This document shows positions 24,224 to 32,620 of a DNA stretch of 42,877 nt, in pieces (position 1 is the stretch's first letter; every line of letters begins with the position of its first letter). Origin of the DNA: Bacillota bacterium (lineage in GTDB: Bacteria; Bacillota; Bacilli; Alicyclobacillales; SLC66); NCBI GenBank assembly GCA_021821055.1, contig JAKACX010000015.1, positions 1 to 42,877 on the forward strand, read 5' to 3'. The translations under genes were made by a program, and so were the position numbers. The notes under the pieces were generated by a model. It did not search any database. It was given only the letters and a program-made list of their open reading frames with translations, and was not told the DNA's origin.

Positions 24224-24592
24224 TTAGCCCTGCGGCTTTGCCACCTTGACTCCCTGAACGTGGATATTGATCCGTTCCGCCTGAATCCCAAACGTCTCCT
24301 CCAGCGTATAGCGCACCTTCTCGCGCAGATTCTCGGCGACCTCAGGAATGCGCGTTCCATAACTCACGATGATCGACAACTCAATCTCCAGTCCGTCGGA
24401 CCTGTTGCGCACCTCCACGCCGCGCCCCGGGTACTCGCGGTTGAGCAGACCGGACAGGCTGTCCCGCATACCTTTGCGCGGCGCCATGTCGGCGAGTCCA
24501 TAGCAGTCGAGCGCCGCTATGCCCGCGGCGTTTGCAATCACCTCATCCGCGATGAAGACCTTCCCCAGTTGCGTTTCAAATGTGCTGGGCAT
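24224..24592 (-). CDS. yloU: Asp23/Gls24 family protein YloU
   Basis: A 122-aa Asp23/Gls24-family protein. Members are small envelope-stress or membrane-associated proteins, and YloU is consistently encoded beside fakA; the molecular role is not established. Visible features are GKVFIADEVIANAAGIAALD at the start and the VEVRNRSDGLEIELSIIVSYG core strand region. The ATG follows AAAGGGGG. It is the first gene of yloU-fakA-recG-psd and has a divergent promoter pair with rpmB. Confidence 0.93.
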   Translation of the reverse strand: MPSTFETQLGKVFIADEVIANAAGIAALDCYGLADMAPRKGMRDSLSGLLNREYPGRGVEVRNRSDGLEIELSIIVSYGTRIPEVAENLREKVRYTLEETFGIQAERINIHVQGVKVAKPQG

Positions 24593-24667
24593 CGTTCTTC
24601 CCCCTTTGCATCCGCTGCGCGCGTTCGACCGCCATCCGACGGCGACGGACGGTTTTCTTCTGCGGTA

Positions 24668-24696
24668 AGTGTACTACAGAGACTGTCGGGTGAAAA
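24668..24696 (-). promoter_or_regulatory. Probable sigma-A promoter of yloU-fakA-recG-psd
   Basis: The minus strand gives TTTTCA (24696-24691), 17 nt and TACACT (24673-24668), each matching four of six consensus positions. Transcription would start near 24661, about 70 nt before yloU. Confidence 0.5.
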
Positions 24697-24733
24697 GCTG
24701 ACGCCCTGGGGGCCCAGTGAAAATCAGTGCAGG

Positions 24734-24763
24734 TTGCGGATGGCCGTGCGCATATGATATGAT
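24734..24763 (+). promoter_or_regulatory. Probable sigma-A promoter of rpmB
   Basis: TTGCGG (24734-24739), an 18-nt spacer and TATGAT (24758-24763) preceded by TGA, an extended -10. It points to rpmB and lies back to back with the yloU promoter, about 40 bp apart. Confidence 0.6.
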
Positions 24764-24769
24764 GGCAAA

Positions 24770-24903
24770 GCTTATGGGACGGAGACGGCCGCGTGCGGCG
24801 CATCCGCGCTGTCTGAGCAGGAGCAAAGGGATGCGGGCGGCTGGCACAGACCTATTTTCCGGGCATACCCATTTTCTGGGTAGAACAAAGAGGGGGTGAC
24901 AGC
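24770..24903 (+). promoter_or_regulatory. Structured 5' leader of rpmB
   Basis: The leader is about 134 nt, long for a 63-codon gene. It contains a hairpin from GACGGCcGCG to CGCGCTGTC (24784-24814) with one bulge and a G-U pair. A second hairpin, TACCCA-ttttc-TGGGTA (24866-24882), ends seven bases before the ribosome-binding site AGGGGGTGA. Ribosomal proteins often control their own leaders; whether bL28 does so here is speculative. Confidence 0.35.
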
Positions 24904-25095
24904 ATGGCGAAACGTTGTGACGTGTGCGGCAAGGGACCCCAGGTGGGCAACGCGGTGAGTCACTCGCACATCCTCACGAAGCGGCGCTGGCTCCCGAACC
25001 TGCAGTCGGTGCGCGCAAACGTGAACGGATCTGTGAAACGCGTGCGCGTATGCACCAAGTGCCTGAAAAGCGGCAGGGTCAAGCGCGCGATATAG
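24904..25095 (+). CDS. rpmB: 50S ribosomal protein bL28 (zinc form)
   Basis: bL28 is a small 50S protein. The 63-aa product starts [16 protein letters not shown] and has two CXXC pairs (CDVC and CTKC), so it is the zinc-binding form. [16 protein letters not shown] is the conserved core. AGGGGGTGA precedes the ATG. It is the only plus-strand gene in the middle of the window and converges with spoVM, as in B. subtilis. Confidence 0.98.
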   Translation: MAKRCDVCGKGPQVGNAVSHSHILTKRRWLPNLQSVRANVNGSVKRVRVCTKCLKSGRVKRAI

Positions 25096-25152
25096 GGCGG
25101 CCCCGTACGCCGCGGGTTGCGCCCGCGGACCGACATCACCCGCAGGCTGCGG

Positions 25153-25178
25153 AAAAAGCACCGGATCCGGTGCTTTTT
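25153..25178. terminator. Bidirectional terminator between rpmB and spoVM
   Basis: aaaaagcaccg, gatc, cggtgcttttt is a fully palindromic hairpin with T5 on either strand (followed by TGTTTTG on the plus strand). It lies 57 nt past the rpmB stop and 43 nt past the spoVM stop, and serves both converging transcripts. Confidence 0.93.
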
Positions 25179-25220
25179 GTTTTGCGTCCGCTCGCGTTGC
25201 CGGACTGCCAGGCGTCGCGC

Positions 25221-25301
25221 TCAGGCGCGATGCCGCGCTCCGAGCAACGCCCTGACGATGCCACCCAGGAAACGCGGCAATTTGATCGTGTAAAACCGCA
25301 T
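25221..25301 (-). CDS. spoVM: Stage V sporulation protein M (SpoVM)
   Basis: SpoVM is a 26-residue amphipathic helix made in the mother cell; it recognises forespore membrane curvature and anchors SpoIVA, the base of the spore coat. Here 26 codons begin MRFYTIKLPRFLGGIVRALL and end GARHRA. Compared with B. subtilis this keeps the FYTIKLP and FLGGIVRA segments, including the early Pro and the GG pair, and differs mainly at the C terminus. GGGAGGGGAG lies just before the ATG. It follows rpe and faces rpmB, its conserved place. I saw no clear sigma-E promoter in the 150 nt upstream. Confidence 0.95.
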   Translation of the reverse strand: MRFYTIKLPRFLGGIVRALLGARHRA

Positions 25302-25451
25302 GCGGACTCCCCTCCCACCAGGCATTCCTGAGTCGGCCCACCTTAAAGATAGTCATGTCATGATGGCGCCCGGTTCGATCCAAGCCATGCAGTCGCCGTC
25401 GCGGATAGAGGCTCTGGGTACAGCTATATGCGGAGGACTTTTACGCGGTGA

Positions 25452-26105
25452 TCACTTTCCCCGCAGTTGACGAATCGCCTCCGCCGGGTTTTCAGAACCG
25501 AAAACAAACGATCCCGCGACCAGAATCGACGCCCCGGCCTTGACGCAGGCGGCGGCCGTTACTGGGTTGATCCCCCCGTCCACTTCGATGCGCACCGCCC
25601 TGTGGCCGCGCTCATTGAGCTTTTTCCGTACTGTTGAAATCTTATGCAGCATGGCCGGAATAAATGACTGTCCGCCAAACCCCGGGTTCACCGTCATCAC
25701 GAGCACAAGGTCGAAGTCGTCCATGATGTAATCCAGGACAGTTTCGGGCGTTGCCGGATTCAGGGCGACGCCCGCCTCGGCGCCGAGCGCCCTGATGTCC
25801 GCGAGCGTGCGCTGCAGGTGCGTGCAGGCTTCCGCGTGCACCGTGATGATGCTGGCGCCGGCCGCCCTGACCGATTCGAGCATGCGGTCCGGCTCGCTCA
25901 CCATCAGGTGAGCGTCGATCGGCGCCTGAGTGTACGACTTGAGCGACGCAATGACCGGCGCCCCAAACGTCAGATTCGGCACAAAATGACCGTCCATGAC
26001 ATCCGCGTGAATCAAATCCGCTCCATCGGTCGTCACGTGTTGGACCGCGCGGCCCAAATTGGCAAAATCCGCCGCCAGAATGGACGGAGCAACCTGGACA
26101 TACAT
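25452..26105 (-). CDS. rpe: Ribulose-phosphate 3-epimerase
   Basis: Rpe interconverts ribulose 5-phosphate and xylulose 5-phosphate in the pentose phosphate pathway. The 217-aa TIM-barrel product has the metal and catalytic motifs SILAADF, HADVMDGHFVPNLTFG, DAHLMV, VNPGFGGQSF and EVDGGINP. The ATG overlaps the rsgA stop (TGATG) and follows GAGG by eight bases, so it is coupled to rsgA. Confidence 0.97.
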   Translation of the reverse strand: MYVQVAPSILAADFANLGRAVQHVTTDGADLIHADVMDGHFVPNLTFGAPVIASLKSYTQAPIDAHLMVSEPDRMLESVRAAGASIITVHAEACTHLQRTLADIRALGAEAGVALNPATPETVLDYIMDDFDLVLVMTVNPGFGGQSFIPAMLHKISTVRKKLNERGHRAVRIEVDGGINPVTAAACVKAGASILVAGSFVFGSENPAEAIRQLRGK

Positions 26106-26989
26106 CAGTATCGCCTCGCCTTTGCGTCTTTTAATTCGAGCAGAAGCTGCAGGTATCCGGCGTAGCGCGAAGGAGCGATCCTGCCCTCCTCCGCTGCCGC
26201 GCGGACCGCGCAGCCCTCCTCAGTCTCGTGCAGGCAACTGCGAAACTGGCAGTCGCGAGACACCTCCGCGATGTCGCGAAACAGGCCCGAAAGCTGCGGC
26301 GGATCGACCGCCCACAGGTCAAACTGGGAAAAACCGGGTGTGTCCGCGATGAATCCGGTCCCGTAACGGTACAGTTGCACCGCCGTCGTCGTCTGCCTCC
26401 CGCGCCGCGAGCGCTCGCTCACTTCGCCGGTCAGCGCCGTCGCGCCGGGAATGAGATAGCCGAGCATGGTCGACTTGCCCACGCCGGATTGTCCCGTCAA
26501 AACGGTGATCTCGCCTTCCAGGAAGTCCACAAGCGACGCGACGCCGACGTTCTGGCGCAACGACAGCGGCAGCAGTGGATACGGCAACCGGTCATAAATC
26601 CCGGTCACGCGCCGCAACTCCCGGTCCGCTCCCGGGAGATCGAGTTTTGTCAGCACGATAGCGGCCGGTAGCCCAAACCACTCGATCATGGCCAGCATCT
26701 TGTCGATCTGGTGCAGTGAAGGAGGGGGATCGAGCAAAGCGACGACCAGCAGCGCCTGGCTTACGTTCGCGATCGGCGGCCGCACCAGTTCCGTGCGTCG
26801 CGGGCGAAGCTCGTCAATCACGCCTTCGGCCGGCCCGCTCTGTGACAGGACAACCAGGTCCCCAACCAGCGGCTTGATCCCGCGTTTCTTGAACGATCCC
26901 GGGGCGCGGCAACGCACAACGCCGGCGTCCGTCTCGACATCGTAGAAGCCGCTGATGGCCCTGACGATCCGGCCTTCTTCCACGCTCAA
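26105..26989 (-). CDS. rsgA: Ribosome small-subunit-dependent GTPase RsgA
   Basis: RsgA is a circularly permuted GTPase that checks late 30S assembly. The 294-aa product has an N-terminal OB domain (about 1-70), then G4 TKLD, G1 GQSGVGKST and G3 DTPG in permuted order, and a C-terminal zinc region with CQFRSCLHETEEGCAV. The TTG at 26989 is seven bases after a G8 run; an ATG at 27031 overlapping the prkC stop lacks a ribosome-binding site and would add a non-family extension. A GTG at 26983 is also possible. Confidence 0.94.
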   Translation of the reverse strand: MSVEEGRIVRAISGFYDVETDAGVVRCRAPGSFKKRGIKPLVGDLVVLSQSGPAEGVIDELRPRRTELVRPPIANVSQALLVVALLDPPPSLHQIDKMLAMIEWFGLPAAIVLTKLDLPGADRELRRVTGIYDRLPYPLLPLSLRQNVGVASLVDFLEGEITVLTGQSGVGKSTMLGYLIPGATALTGEVSERSRRGRQTTTAVQLYRYGTGFIADTPGFSQFDLWAVDPPQLSGLFRDIAEVSRDCQFRSCLHETEEGCAVRAAAEEGRIAPSRYAGYLQLLLELKDAKARRY

Positions 26990-27027
26990 CCGCTCGCCCC
27001 CCCCGACAACGGGTTCCCGTCTGCACC

Positions 27028-29223
27028 TCATCCGGACGGCGGGCCCGCGGTCGTTCCGGACGACGGGCCCGCGGTCGTTCCGGACGGCGACGTCGTCCCC
27101 GTTCCCGTTCCCGACGGCGACGAAGCACCCGTTCCCGTTCCCGACGGCGACGAAGCACCCGTACCCGTTCCGGACGGCGACGTCGTCCCCGTGCCCGTTC
27201 CCGACGGCGACGTCGTCCCCGGCGAAGGCGGAACCATCTGGCTGGATGCGAGCGATCCGTCCACATACGTCTCGACGAGACCCTGCTGGCTGCCCACAGT
27301 CGTCACCTTCACCGGATAACTCGCCGTTGCGCCGTACTGCTTTGAGTCCACAGCGGTGTGCGTCCCCGCGGCGTCCGTCACGACAATCCTGACATCGGCG
27401 GGCAGAACCGTGCCGGCCTGCAGGGTCACCTGTATGTCCGCCAGGGTCACCACCGTGTTGGCCGGCGGACCGCTGCTGACCGTGAGCGCGACCGCCGATT
27501 CCGAACTGGCCTGCTGTCCCGGCGCCGGCGACTGGTCGACGACGGTGTTCGCGGCGACAGAGAACGAACTGACGCGGCTGACGTGGCCGATAACAAAGCC
27601 GTCGGCCTGAAGCGCGCTCGTCGCCGCCGCGAGTGTCATTCCGTGGACGTCCGGCACGGCGGCGGACTGCGAACCGGAACTGACGAACAGGGTGATGGTC
27701 ACCGTCGACGTGTTGACCGACGTGCCAGCGGACGGCGCCGTCGATATCACCGTATTGACCGGCATCGAGTTGCTCGCCTGCGGGACGAAGGAAACGTGCG
27801 CCGCCGGCACGCCGTAGTCCCCCAGTTTGGATTGGGCCGCGCTCGCCAGTTCCCCCGCCAGTTGCGGCATGGAGAACTGGGCATCGTGCGCCTTGACGAT
27901 CAGCGTGATCTGCCTGTCCACCGATACGGGACCCGGACCCCGGCTTTGGCTCTCGACGTGCCCGAACGGAATCGCCGGGGCCGCGTTCTGGTCGAACTGC
28001 TCAATGATCCTGGTTGCGGGAAATCCGCTGGACACCAGGGCCGACTTGGCCGAGGCGTACGGCATACCGACAACGCGGGGCACATTCACGGTGGGCGGCT
28101 TGAAGACATTTATAAAAAGGTACATCGCCGCGTACCAGGACGCGCCGACGAGCAACAGGAACCCAAACGCAAAACCAGCAATAATGAGCAACCGCACCCA
28201 CCAGGGCCGCTTCGCGCGTTCCTCTTCCCCGTCGGTATCCGCCATGTCCAGACCCTCTGCAGGCTGCGCCGGGGAATCGGACGCCAGAGCGCCCTGTGAA
28301 GCATCCGCGCCAAAGCCGGAGACCATGATCGCCGGCAGTTCGATCGTCGGGCTGTCCAGCGCGGCGCCGGGTGTCGCGGTCGCGATAAACTTCGGTACGT
28401 CGGGCAATAGCAAGGACTTCTCCAAGTCGTCCGAGAGCGCGCGCACACTCTGATAGCGCTTTGCGGGATCCTTCATGAGCGCCTTTAGCACAACATTCTC
28501 GACACTCTGGGGTATCCCGGAAGTCAGCTTGCTGGGTTCGATAAACGGCTCCTGCAGGTGCTTTAGCGCCACGCTGATCGGCGTGTCGCCGGAAAACGGC
28601 AGCTTGCCCGTGAGCATCTCATACATGACCACGCCGAGGGAGTACACGTCCGACTTCGCGTCGGCCACATGCCCGCGCGCCTGCTCAGGGGAGAAATAGT
28701 GCACCGAACCCAGGACCTGCGAACTGTGATGCGTGATCGTATTGGTCGAGATGGCGCGCGCGATGCCAAAGTCGGTAACTTTCACGCGGCCCTGTCTGCT
28801 TATGAGAATGTTGTGCGGTTTGACGTCCCGGTGAATAATGTTGTGTTCGTGCGCATGGGACAGCGCGTCGGCGATCTGGTGGGCGATCTGCACCGCCTCG
28901 CCCACCGGCAGCGGCGCGCGTTCGTCGATCACCTGCTTGAGCGTCTTGCCGTCGACGTACTCCATGACAATGTATTGCGCCTCGTCCTCCTGCCCCACGT
29001 CATAGATGTTGACGACGTTCGGATGAGAGAGGCTTGCGGCCGCTTGAGCCTCGCGTTTAAAGCGCCGGACAAACTCCGCGTCCCCCATGTACTCGGCGCG
29101 CAGCGTCTTGATCGACACCGGACGGTGCAGCAAAACGTCGAGCCCCCGATAGACGATGGCCATGCCGCCGCCGCCGATCCGCTCAAGGACCTGGTAGCGA
29201 CCGCCCAAAATCATTCCGATCAA
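27028..29223 (-). CDS. prkC: PASTA-domain Ser/Thr protein kinase PrkC
   Basis: PrkC is a membrane kinase that senses cell-wall fragments and controls wall metabolism, translation and spore germination. The 731-aa product has a kinase domain (1-270: IGGGGMAIVY, HRDVKPHN, DFGIAR), a linker, a transmembrane helix (about 340-370, LLIIAGFAFGFLLLVG), and an external part with about three PASTA domains (for example VNVPRVVGMPYASAKSAL and AAVPDVHGMTLAAATSAL). A Thr/Ser/Gly repeat tail ends the protein. The TTG at 29223 lies seven bases after GGAGGG and overlaps the prpC stop (TTGA). Confidence 0.96.
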   Translation of the reverse strand: MIGMILGGRYQVLERIGGGGMAIVYRGLDVLLHRPVSIKTLRAEYMGDAEFVRRFKREAQAAASLSHPNVVNIYDVGQEDEAQYIVMEYVDGKTLKQVIDERAPLPVGEAVQIAHQIADALSHAHEHNIIHRDVKPHNILISRQGRVKVTDFGIARAISTNTITHHSSQVLGSVHYFSPEQARGHVADAKSDVYSLGVVMYEMLTGKLPFSGDTPISVALKHLQEPFIEPSKLTSGIPQSVENVVLKALMKDPAKRYQSVRALSDDLEKSLLLPDVPKFIATATPGAALDSPTIELPAIMVSGFGADASQGALASDSPAQPAEGLDMADTDGEEERAKRPWWVRLLIIAGFAFGFLLLVGASWYAAMYLFINVFKPPTVNVPRVVGMPYASAKSALVSSGFPATRIIEQFDQNAAPAIPFGHVESQSRGPGPVSVDRQITLIVKAHDAQFSMPQLAGELASAAQSKLGDYGVPAAHVSFVPQASNSMPVNTVISTAPSAGTSVNTSTVTITLFVSSGSQSAAVPDVHGMTLAAATSALQADGFVIGHVSRVSSFSVAANTVVDQSPAPGQQASSESAVALTVSSGPPANTVVTLADIQVTLQAGTVLPADVRIVVTDAAGTHTAVDSKQYGATASYPVKVTTVGSQQGLVETYVDGSLASSQMVPPSPGTTSPSGTGTGTTSPSGTGTGASSPSGTGTGASSPSGTGTGTTSPSGTTAGPSSGTTAGPPSG
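27031..27216 (-). repeat. Tandem repeats encoding the PrkC C-terminal tail
   Basis: Four 30-bp units encode TTSPSGTGTG twice and ASSPSGTGTG twice. A truncated TTSPSG and two 24-bp units (TTAGPSSG, TTAGPPSG) follow. The units are near-identical in DNA, so copy number could vary by slippage or recombination without shifting frame. The tail is outside the cell and low-complexity, probably wall-spanning or cell-wall-associated. Confidence 0.9.
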
Positions 29224-29972
29224 TCGCAGTCCCTCCATTTCGCTTCGCCATCATGGGCAAGGACCGCGACCGTAATATTATCATAGCCGCCCGCTCGCAA
29301 TGCGGCCGCCACAAGCGCGGACACCTTGTCCGCTGGCGGCCGGTCGCCGAGAAGGCTGTCCCTGATCGCCGCGTCGTCCACATAACTCGTCAGTCCGTCC
29401 GAACAGACGAGTATCAGATCGCCGGGCATCCAGGACCACGACTTGACATCCACCGCCACGTTCGGCAGCGTCCCCAGTGAGCGCGTCAGCACGTGCCGTT
29501 GCGGATGCCCCGCCGCTTCCGACGGCGACAGCTGGCCGCGCCGGATCAGTTCGTTCACGAGCGAGTGATCGTCCGTCAACTGCGTCAACACGCCCTGCGC
29601 CGAGAGGTGATAGGCGCGGCTGTCTCCGACGTGGGCGACGACCGCCTGACGGGCGTCAAGCTCCGCCGCCACGATCGTGGTGCCCATGCCTGAGTATGCC
29701 GGAACGAGGGCGGCCTGATGATAAATCTCGCTGTTGGCCGACCGAATGGCGCGCGACAGGCGGGCCTCCGCGCTGTCGGACGCGCCGCCGTTCGTCAATT
29801 CTTCCTCCATCGCCCGCAACGCCAGTGCGCTTGCCACCTCGCCCGCTGCGGATCCCCCCATACCGTCCGCCACAACGACAATGCACGAATCGCGGTCAGT
29901 GGGATGCACCAGATACGCATCCTGATTCAACTTGCGCACGAGGCCAATGTCCGACTTGGCCGCAAATCTCAT
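29220..29972 (-). CDS. prpC: PP2C-type protein phosphatase PrpC
   Basis: PrpC (Stp) reverses PrkC phosphorylation. The 250-aa PPM phosphatase has the metal-binding motifs SDIGLVRKLNQDAY, VADGMGGSAAGE, SDGLT and GGYDNITV. The ATG at 29972 begins inside the family-like start MRFAAKSDIGLVR, just after GGGTGAC at the end of rlmN. The stop overlaps the prkC start by four bases, coupling phosphatase and kinase. Confidence 0.96.
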   Translation of the reverse strand: MRFAAKSDIGLVRKLNQDAYLVHPTDRDSCIVVVADGMGGSAAGEVASALALRAMEEELTNGGASDSAEARLSRAIRSANSEIYHQAALVPAYSGMGTTIVAAELDARQAVVAHVGDSRAYHLSAQGVLTQLTDDHSLVNELIRRGQLSPSEAAGHPQRHVLTRSLGTLPNVAVDVKSWSWMPGDLILVCSDGLTSYVDDAAIRDSLLGDRPPADKVSALVAAALRAGGYDNITVAVLAHDGEAKWRDCD

Positions 29973-29976
29973 GTCG

Positions 29977-31023
29977 TCACCCAGACCTCTCCCCAGAGTG
30001 TTCGGCGCGCAACTGGCCGCACGCCGCCGCAATGTCCGCGCCCATTTCGCGGCGGACTGTCGCAGTCTGACCGAGTTTGCCGAGCTCATCGGCGAACGCC
30101 TGGATCTGCCTGGCCGGCGTTCGGACCAGATTTCGCTCGGGAACGTAATTGACCGGTATCAGGTTCACGTGACACGGTATGGGACGCAGCAATTCCGCCA
30201 GTCTGCGCGCATCGTCCAGACTGTCGTTGTGTCCGTTGATCAGCGCGTACTCAAACGAGATACGCCGACCCGTCACTCTGAAGTAATATTGACACGCTTC
30301 CATCAAAGTCGCAATGTTGTATGCTTTGTTGACAGGCATCATCCTTGAACGCGTCTCATCGTCGGCCGCGTGCAGGGACACCGCCAGGGTGACGCCGCGG
30401 CGCTCGTCGGCAAGCCGACGGATGGCGGGGATAAGCCCCACCGTGGACACGGTGATGTGGCGCTGCCCGATCATCAGTCCCCCGGCGTCGGTCACGATAT
30501 CCACGAACCCCATCGCCGCGTCGTAGTTGTCGAGCGGCTCGCCCGAACCCATCAGCACGACGCTCGACACGCGTTCTCCCGCCGTGTCCAGCAGGCGCTG
30601 GCAGTAGACGAGTTGCTCGACAATCTCCCCTGCGTGCAGGTTGCGGATCAGCCCGCCGAGCGTGGAAGCGCAAAACTTGCAACCCATCTTGCAGCCCACC
30701 TGCGTCGAGACGCAGACGCTGATCCCGTAGTCGTGACGCATGATGACCGTTTCGATCGTGTCGCCGTCATGCAAGGCGAACAGGAACTTCGTGGTGCCGT
30801 CCTTTTGCGACACCTGCTTGCGCACCACCGCAAGGGTGCCCATGGCAAACTCCTGCGCAAGCAGATCCCGCAGATTACGGGACAGATTCGTCATCTCCGC
30901 GATGCTGCCGACCCGCTTCTTGTAGAGCCACTGGAAGATCTGCTCCGCCCTGTAGGCGGGCTCTCCCTGCCGCTCCAACCACTCGCGAAGCGTTTGGCGC
31001 GTCATTCCATACAGCCACTGCAC
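29977..31023 (-). CDS. rlmN: Dual-specificity RNA methyltransferase RlmN
   Basis: RlmN is a radical SAM enzyme making m2A2503 in 23S rRNA and m2A37 in some tRNAs. The 348-aa product has the cluster motif CKMGCKFC (Cys111, 115, 118), GSGEPLDNYD, and the second catalytic Cys near residue 337 (AACGQL). The GTG at 31023 is preceded by GGAGA at eleven bases and gives a family-length N-terminal region; an internal ATG at 31005 has no ribosome-binding site. Confidence 0.96.
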   Translation of the reverse strand: MQWLYGMTRQTLREWLERQGEPAYRAEQIFQWLYKKRVGSIAEMTNLSRNLRDLLAQEFAMGTLAVVRKQVSQKDGTTKFLFALHDGDTIETVIMRHDYGISVCVSTQVGCKMGCKFCASTLGGLIRNLHAGEIVEQLVYCQRLLDTAGERVSSVVLMGSGEPLDNYDAAMGFVDIVTDAGGLMIGQRHITVSTVGLIPAIRRLADERRGVTLAVSLHAADDETRSRMMPVNKAYNIATLMEACQYYFRVTGRRISFEYALINGHNDSLDDARRLAELLRPIPCHVNLIPVNYVPERNLVRTPARQIQAFADELGKLGQTATVRREMGADIAAACGQLRAEHSGERSG

Positions 31024-31123
31024 CGTTGCGTCATCTCCCGCCGCCCGTCTGTCCGCTTCAACCTGGGAACGCCAATATCATTCGTCCCGACGCGCCGCGT
31101 ACGGCGTTCTCGCCGGACGCCCG

Positions 31124-32620
31124 TCACGTCCTCCTGCGCAGCCGCGCCACGAAAAAGCCGTCGCCGCCAAAGTCCTGCGGCAGGATGCGCGCCTGCCCGG
31201 GCGCAGAGTCGCTCCACGGCGCACCGTCCCACGGGAAAGGTGCAAAATCGCCGCGCTCCGCAAGCAGGCCCGCGATCTGCCCCTCGTTTTCCGCTGCGGA
31301 CAGCGTGCACGCGGCGTAGACCAGGATCCCCCCGGGCCGCACACGCCCCGCGGCCGCCAGCAGAAGGGTTCGCTGGACGGCCGCCAGTTCGCGGATGCCA
31401 CCCTCGCTCACGCGCCATTTCAGGTCCGGCTTGCGTCCGATCGTGCCGATGCCGGAGCACGGCGCGTCGAGCAAAACGCGGTCGAATTCCCCTTCTGTCC
31501 TGGAACTGTCCCCTGTCACCACGCGAATGGAACGGTGGCCGAGACGCCTGGCCTGTTCCCCGACCGTCGCCGCGCGGTGCGCGTGGATGTCCACCGCCGT
31601 GATGGCGGCCGCGTCCTGCGTCAGTTCGGCAAGATGCGTCGCCTTTCCTCCCGGCGCGGCGCACGCATCCAGAATGTCCATTCCGGGGCGCGCGTCGAGC
31701 AGCGGGGCGATGAGCATCGAACTCAGGCCCTGCAGCGTGAACCAGCCGTCCGCGTAAGCCCGCAGTTCCACCGCGTTCACGCCCTGGGGCAGGAGGACGC
31801 CCTCCGGCGCAGCCTCCGCCGCCTGCGCCGCCACGCCTTCGGCGGCCAGGCGCCGGATCAGTTCTTCCCGCGTGCAGCGCAGGACATTCACCCGCACGGT
31901 GCGCCCGGGCCGCTCATTCATCGCCAGCAGCGCCGCACACGCCTGCTGGCGGCCGAGTGTCCGCTCAAGGTGTGCGAGCAGCCAGTCAGGGCAAGACAGC
32001 CGCACGCTGCGCGGCGCGCCCCCGCCGGCAACCTTCCCGCGAGCGACCTTCCCGCCAGCCGCGTCCCCGCGACCCGCGTCGTCGCCAACCGCGTCCCCGT
32101 CAGCGGCGCCCCCCGGCGTTGCGCAGTCGGACAACGGCCGGGTCCACGCCTGTTCGCGCAGGGCGCTGCGCAAAACGCCGTTCACAAATCCCGCGGCCTT
32201 TTGCCTGTGCTCCCTGGCCAGGTCCACCGCATCCGACACGACGGCGTACGACGGCACCCGATCGAAGAACCGCAGTTGGTACAGACTCATGCGCAGAATG
32301 ATCAGAACCGGCACTTCGAGGCGCGCCGGCGCCACACTCGACAACCCGGCAATCCACTCGTCCAGCAACCGCCGCCACACGAGAACGCCGCGCACCAGTT
32401 CGCTGGTCAGGCGCGCATCGGGACCCGCCACACCGCTGCGCTGCCACTCGCGTGCCAGCGCCACCTGGGCGTAGGCGCCACCCTGTTCGATCTCCTGCAG
32501 CACGCGCAGCGCACTGCGCCTCGCCGGCGCGGGCCCGCTCACGCCACACCAGGAAAACGCGAGCGGATCTCGCCCGCGTCCATTGCGACGCGCGACTCTC
32601 TTCGCATTTTCATGATCCAC
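31124..32620 (-). CDS. rsmB: 16S rRNA (cytosine967-C5)-methyltransferase RsmB
   Basis: RsmB methylates C967 of 16S rRNA. Up to 498 aa are encoded: an N-terminal NusB-like RNA-binding domain (about 30-160), a Gly/Ala/Asp-rich linker (about 168-200) and a Rossmann methyltransferase domain with DACAAPGGKATHLAEL, LLDAPCSGIGTIGRKPDL (catalytic Cys) and ACTLSAAENE. The GTG at 32620 overlaps fmt by 11 nt but would give a poor first 26 residues; the GTG at 32542 (MSGPAPARRSALRVL) matches family starts better. The linker is longer than usual. Confidence 0.93.
   Translation of the reverse strand: MDHENAKRVARRNGRGRDPLAFSWCGVSGPAPARRSALRVLQEIEQGGAYAQVALAREWQRSGVAGPDARLTSELVRGVLVWRRLLDEWIAGLSSVAPARLEVPVLIILRMSLYQLRFFDRVPSYAVVSDAVDLAREHRQKAAGFVNGVLRSALREQAWTRPLSDCATPGGAADGDAVGDDAGRGDAAGGKVARGKVAGGGAPRSVRLSCPDWLLAHLERTLGRQQACAALLAMNERPGRTVRVNVLRCTREELIRRLAAEGVAAQAAEAAPEGVLLPQGVNAVELRAYADGWFTLQGLSSMLIAPLLDARPGMDILDACAAPGGKATHLAELTQDAAAITAVDIHAHRAATVGEQARRLGHRSIRVVTGDSSRTEGEFDRVLLDAPCSGIGTIGRKPDLKWRVSEGGIRELAAVQRTLLLAAAGRVRPGGILVYAACTLSAAENEGQIAGLLAERGDFAPFPWDGAPWSDSAPGQARILPQDFGGDGFFVARLRRRT

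Noticed and set aside
24772-25383. A 203-codon minus-strand frame covering rpmB
   Set aside because: It spans rpmB, the bidirectional terminator and spoVM in the wrong frame and lacks family features.
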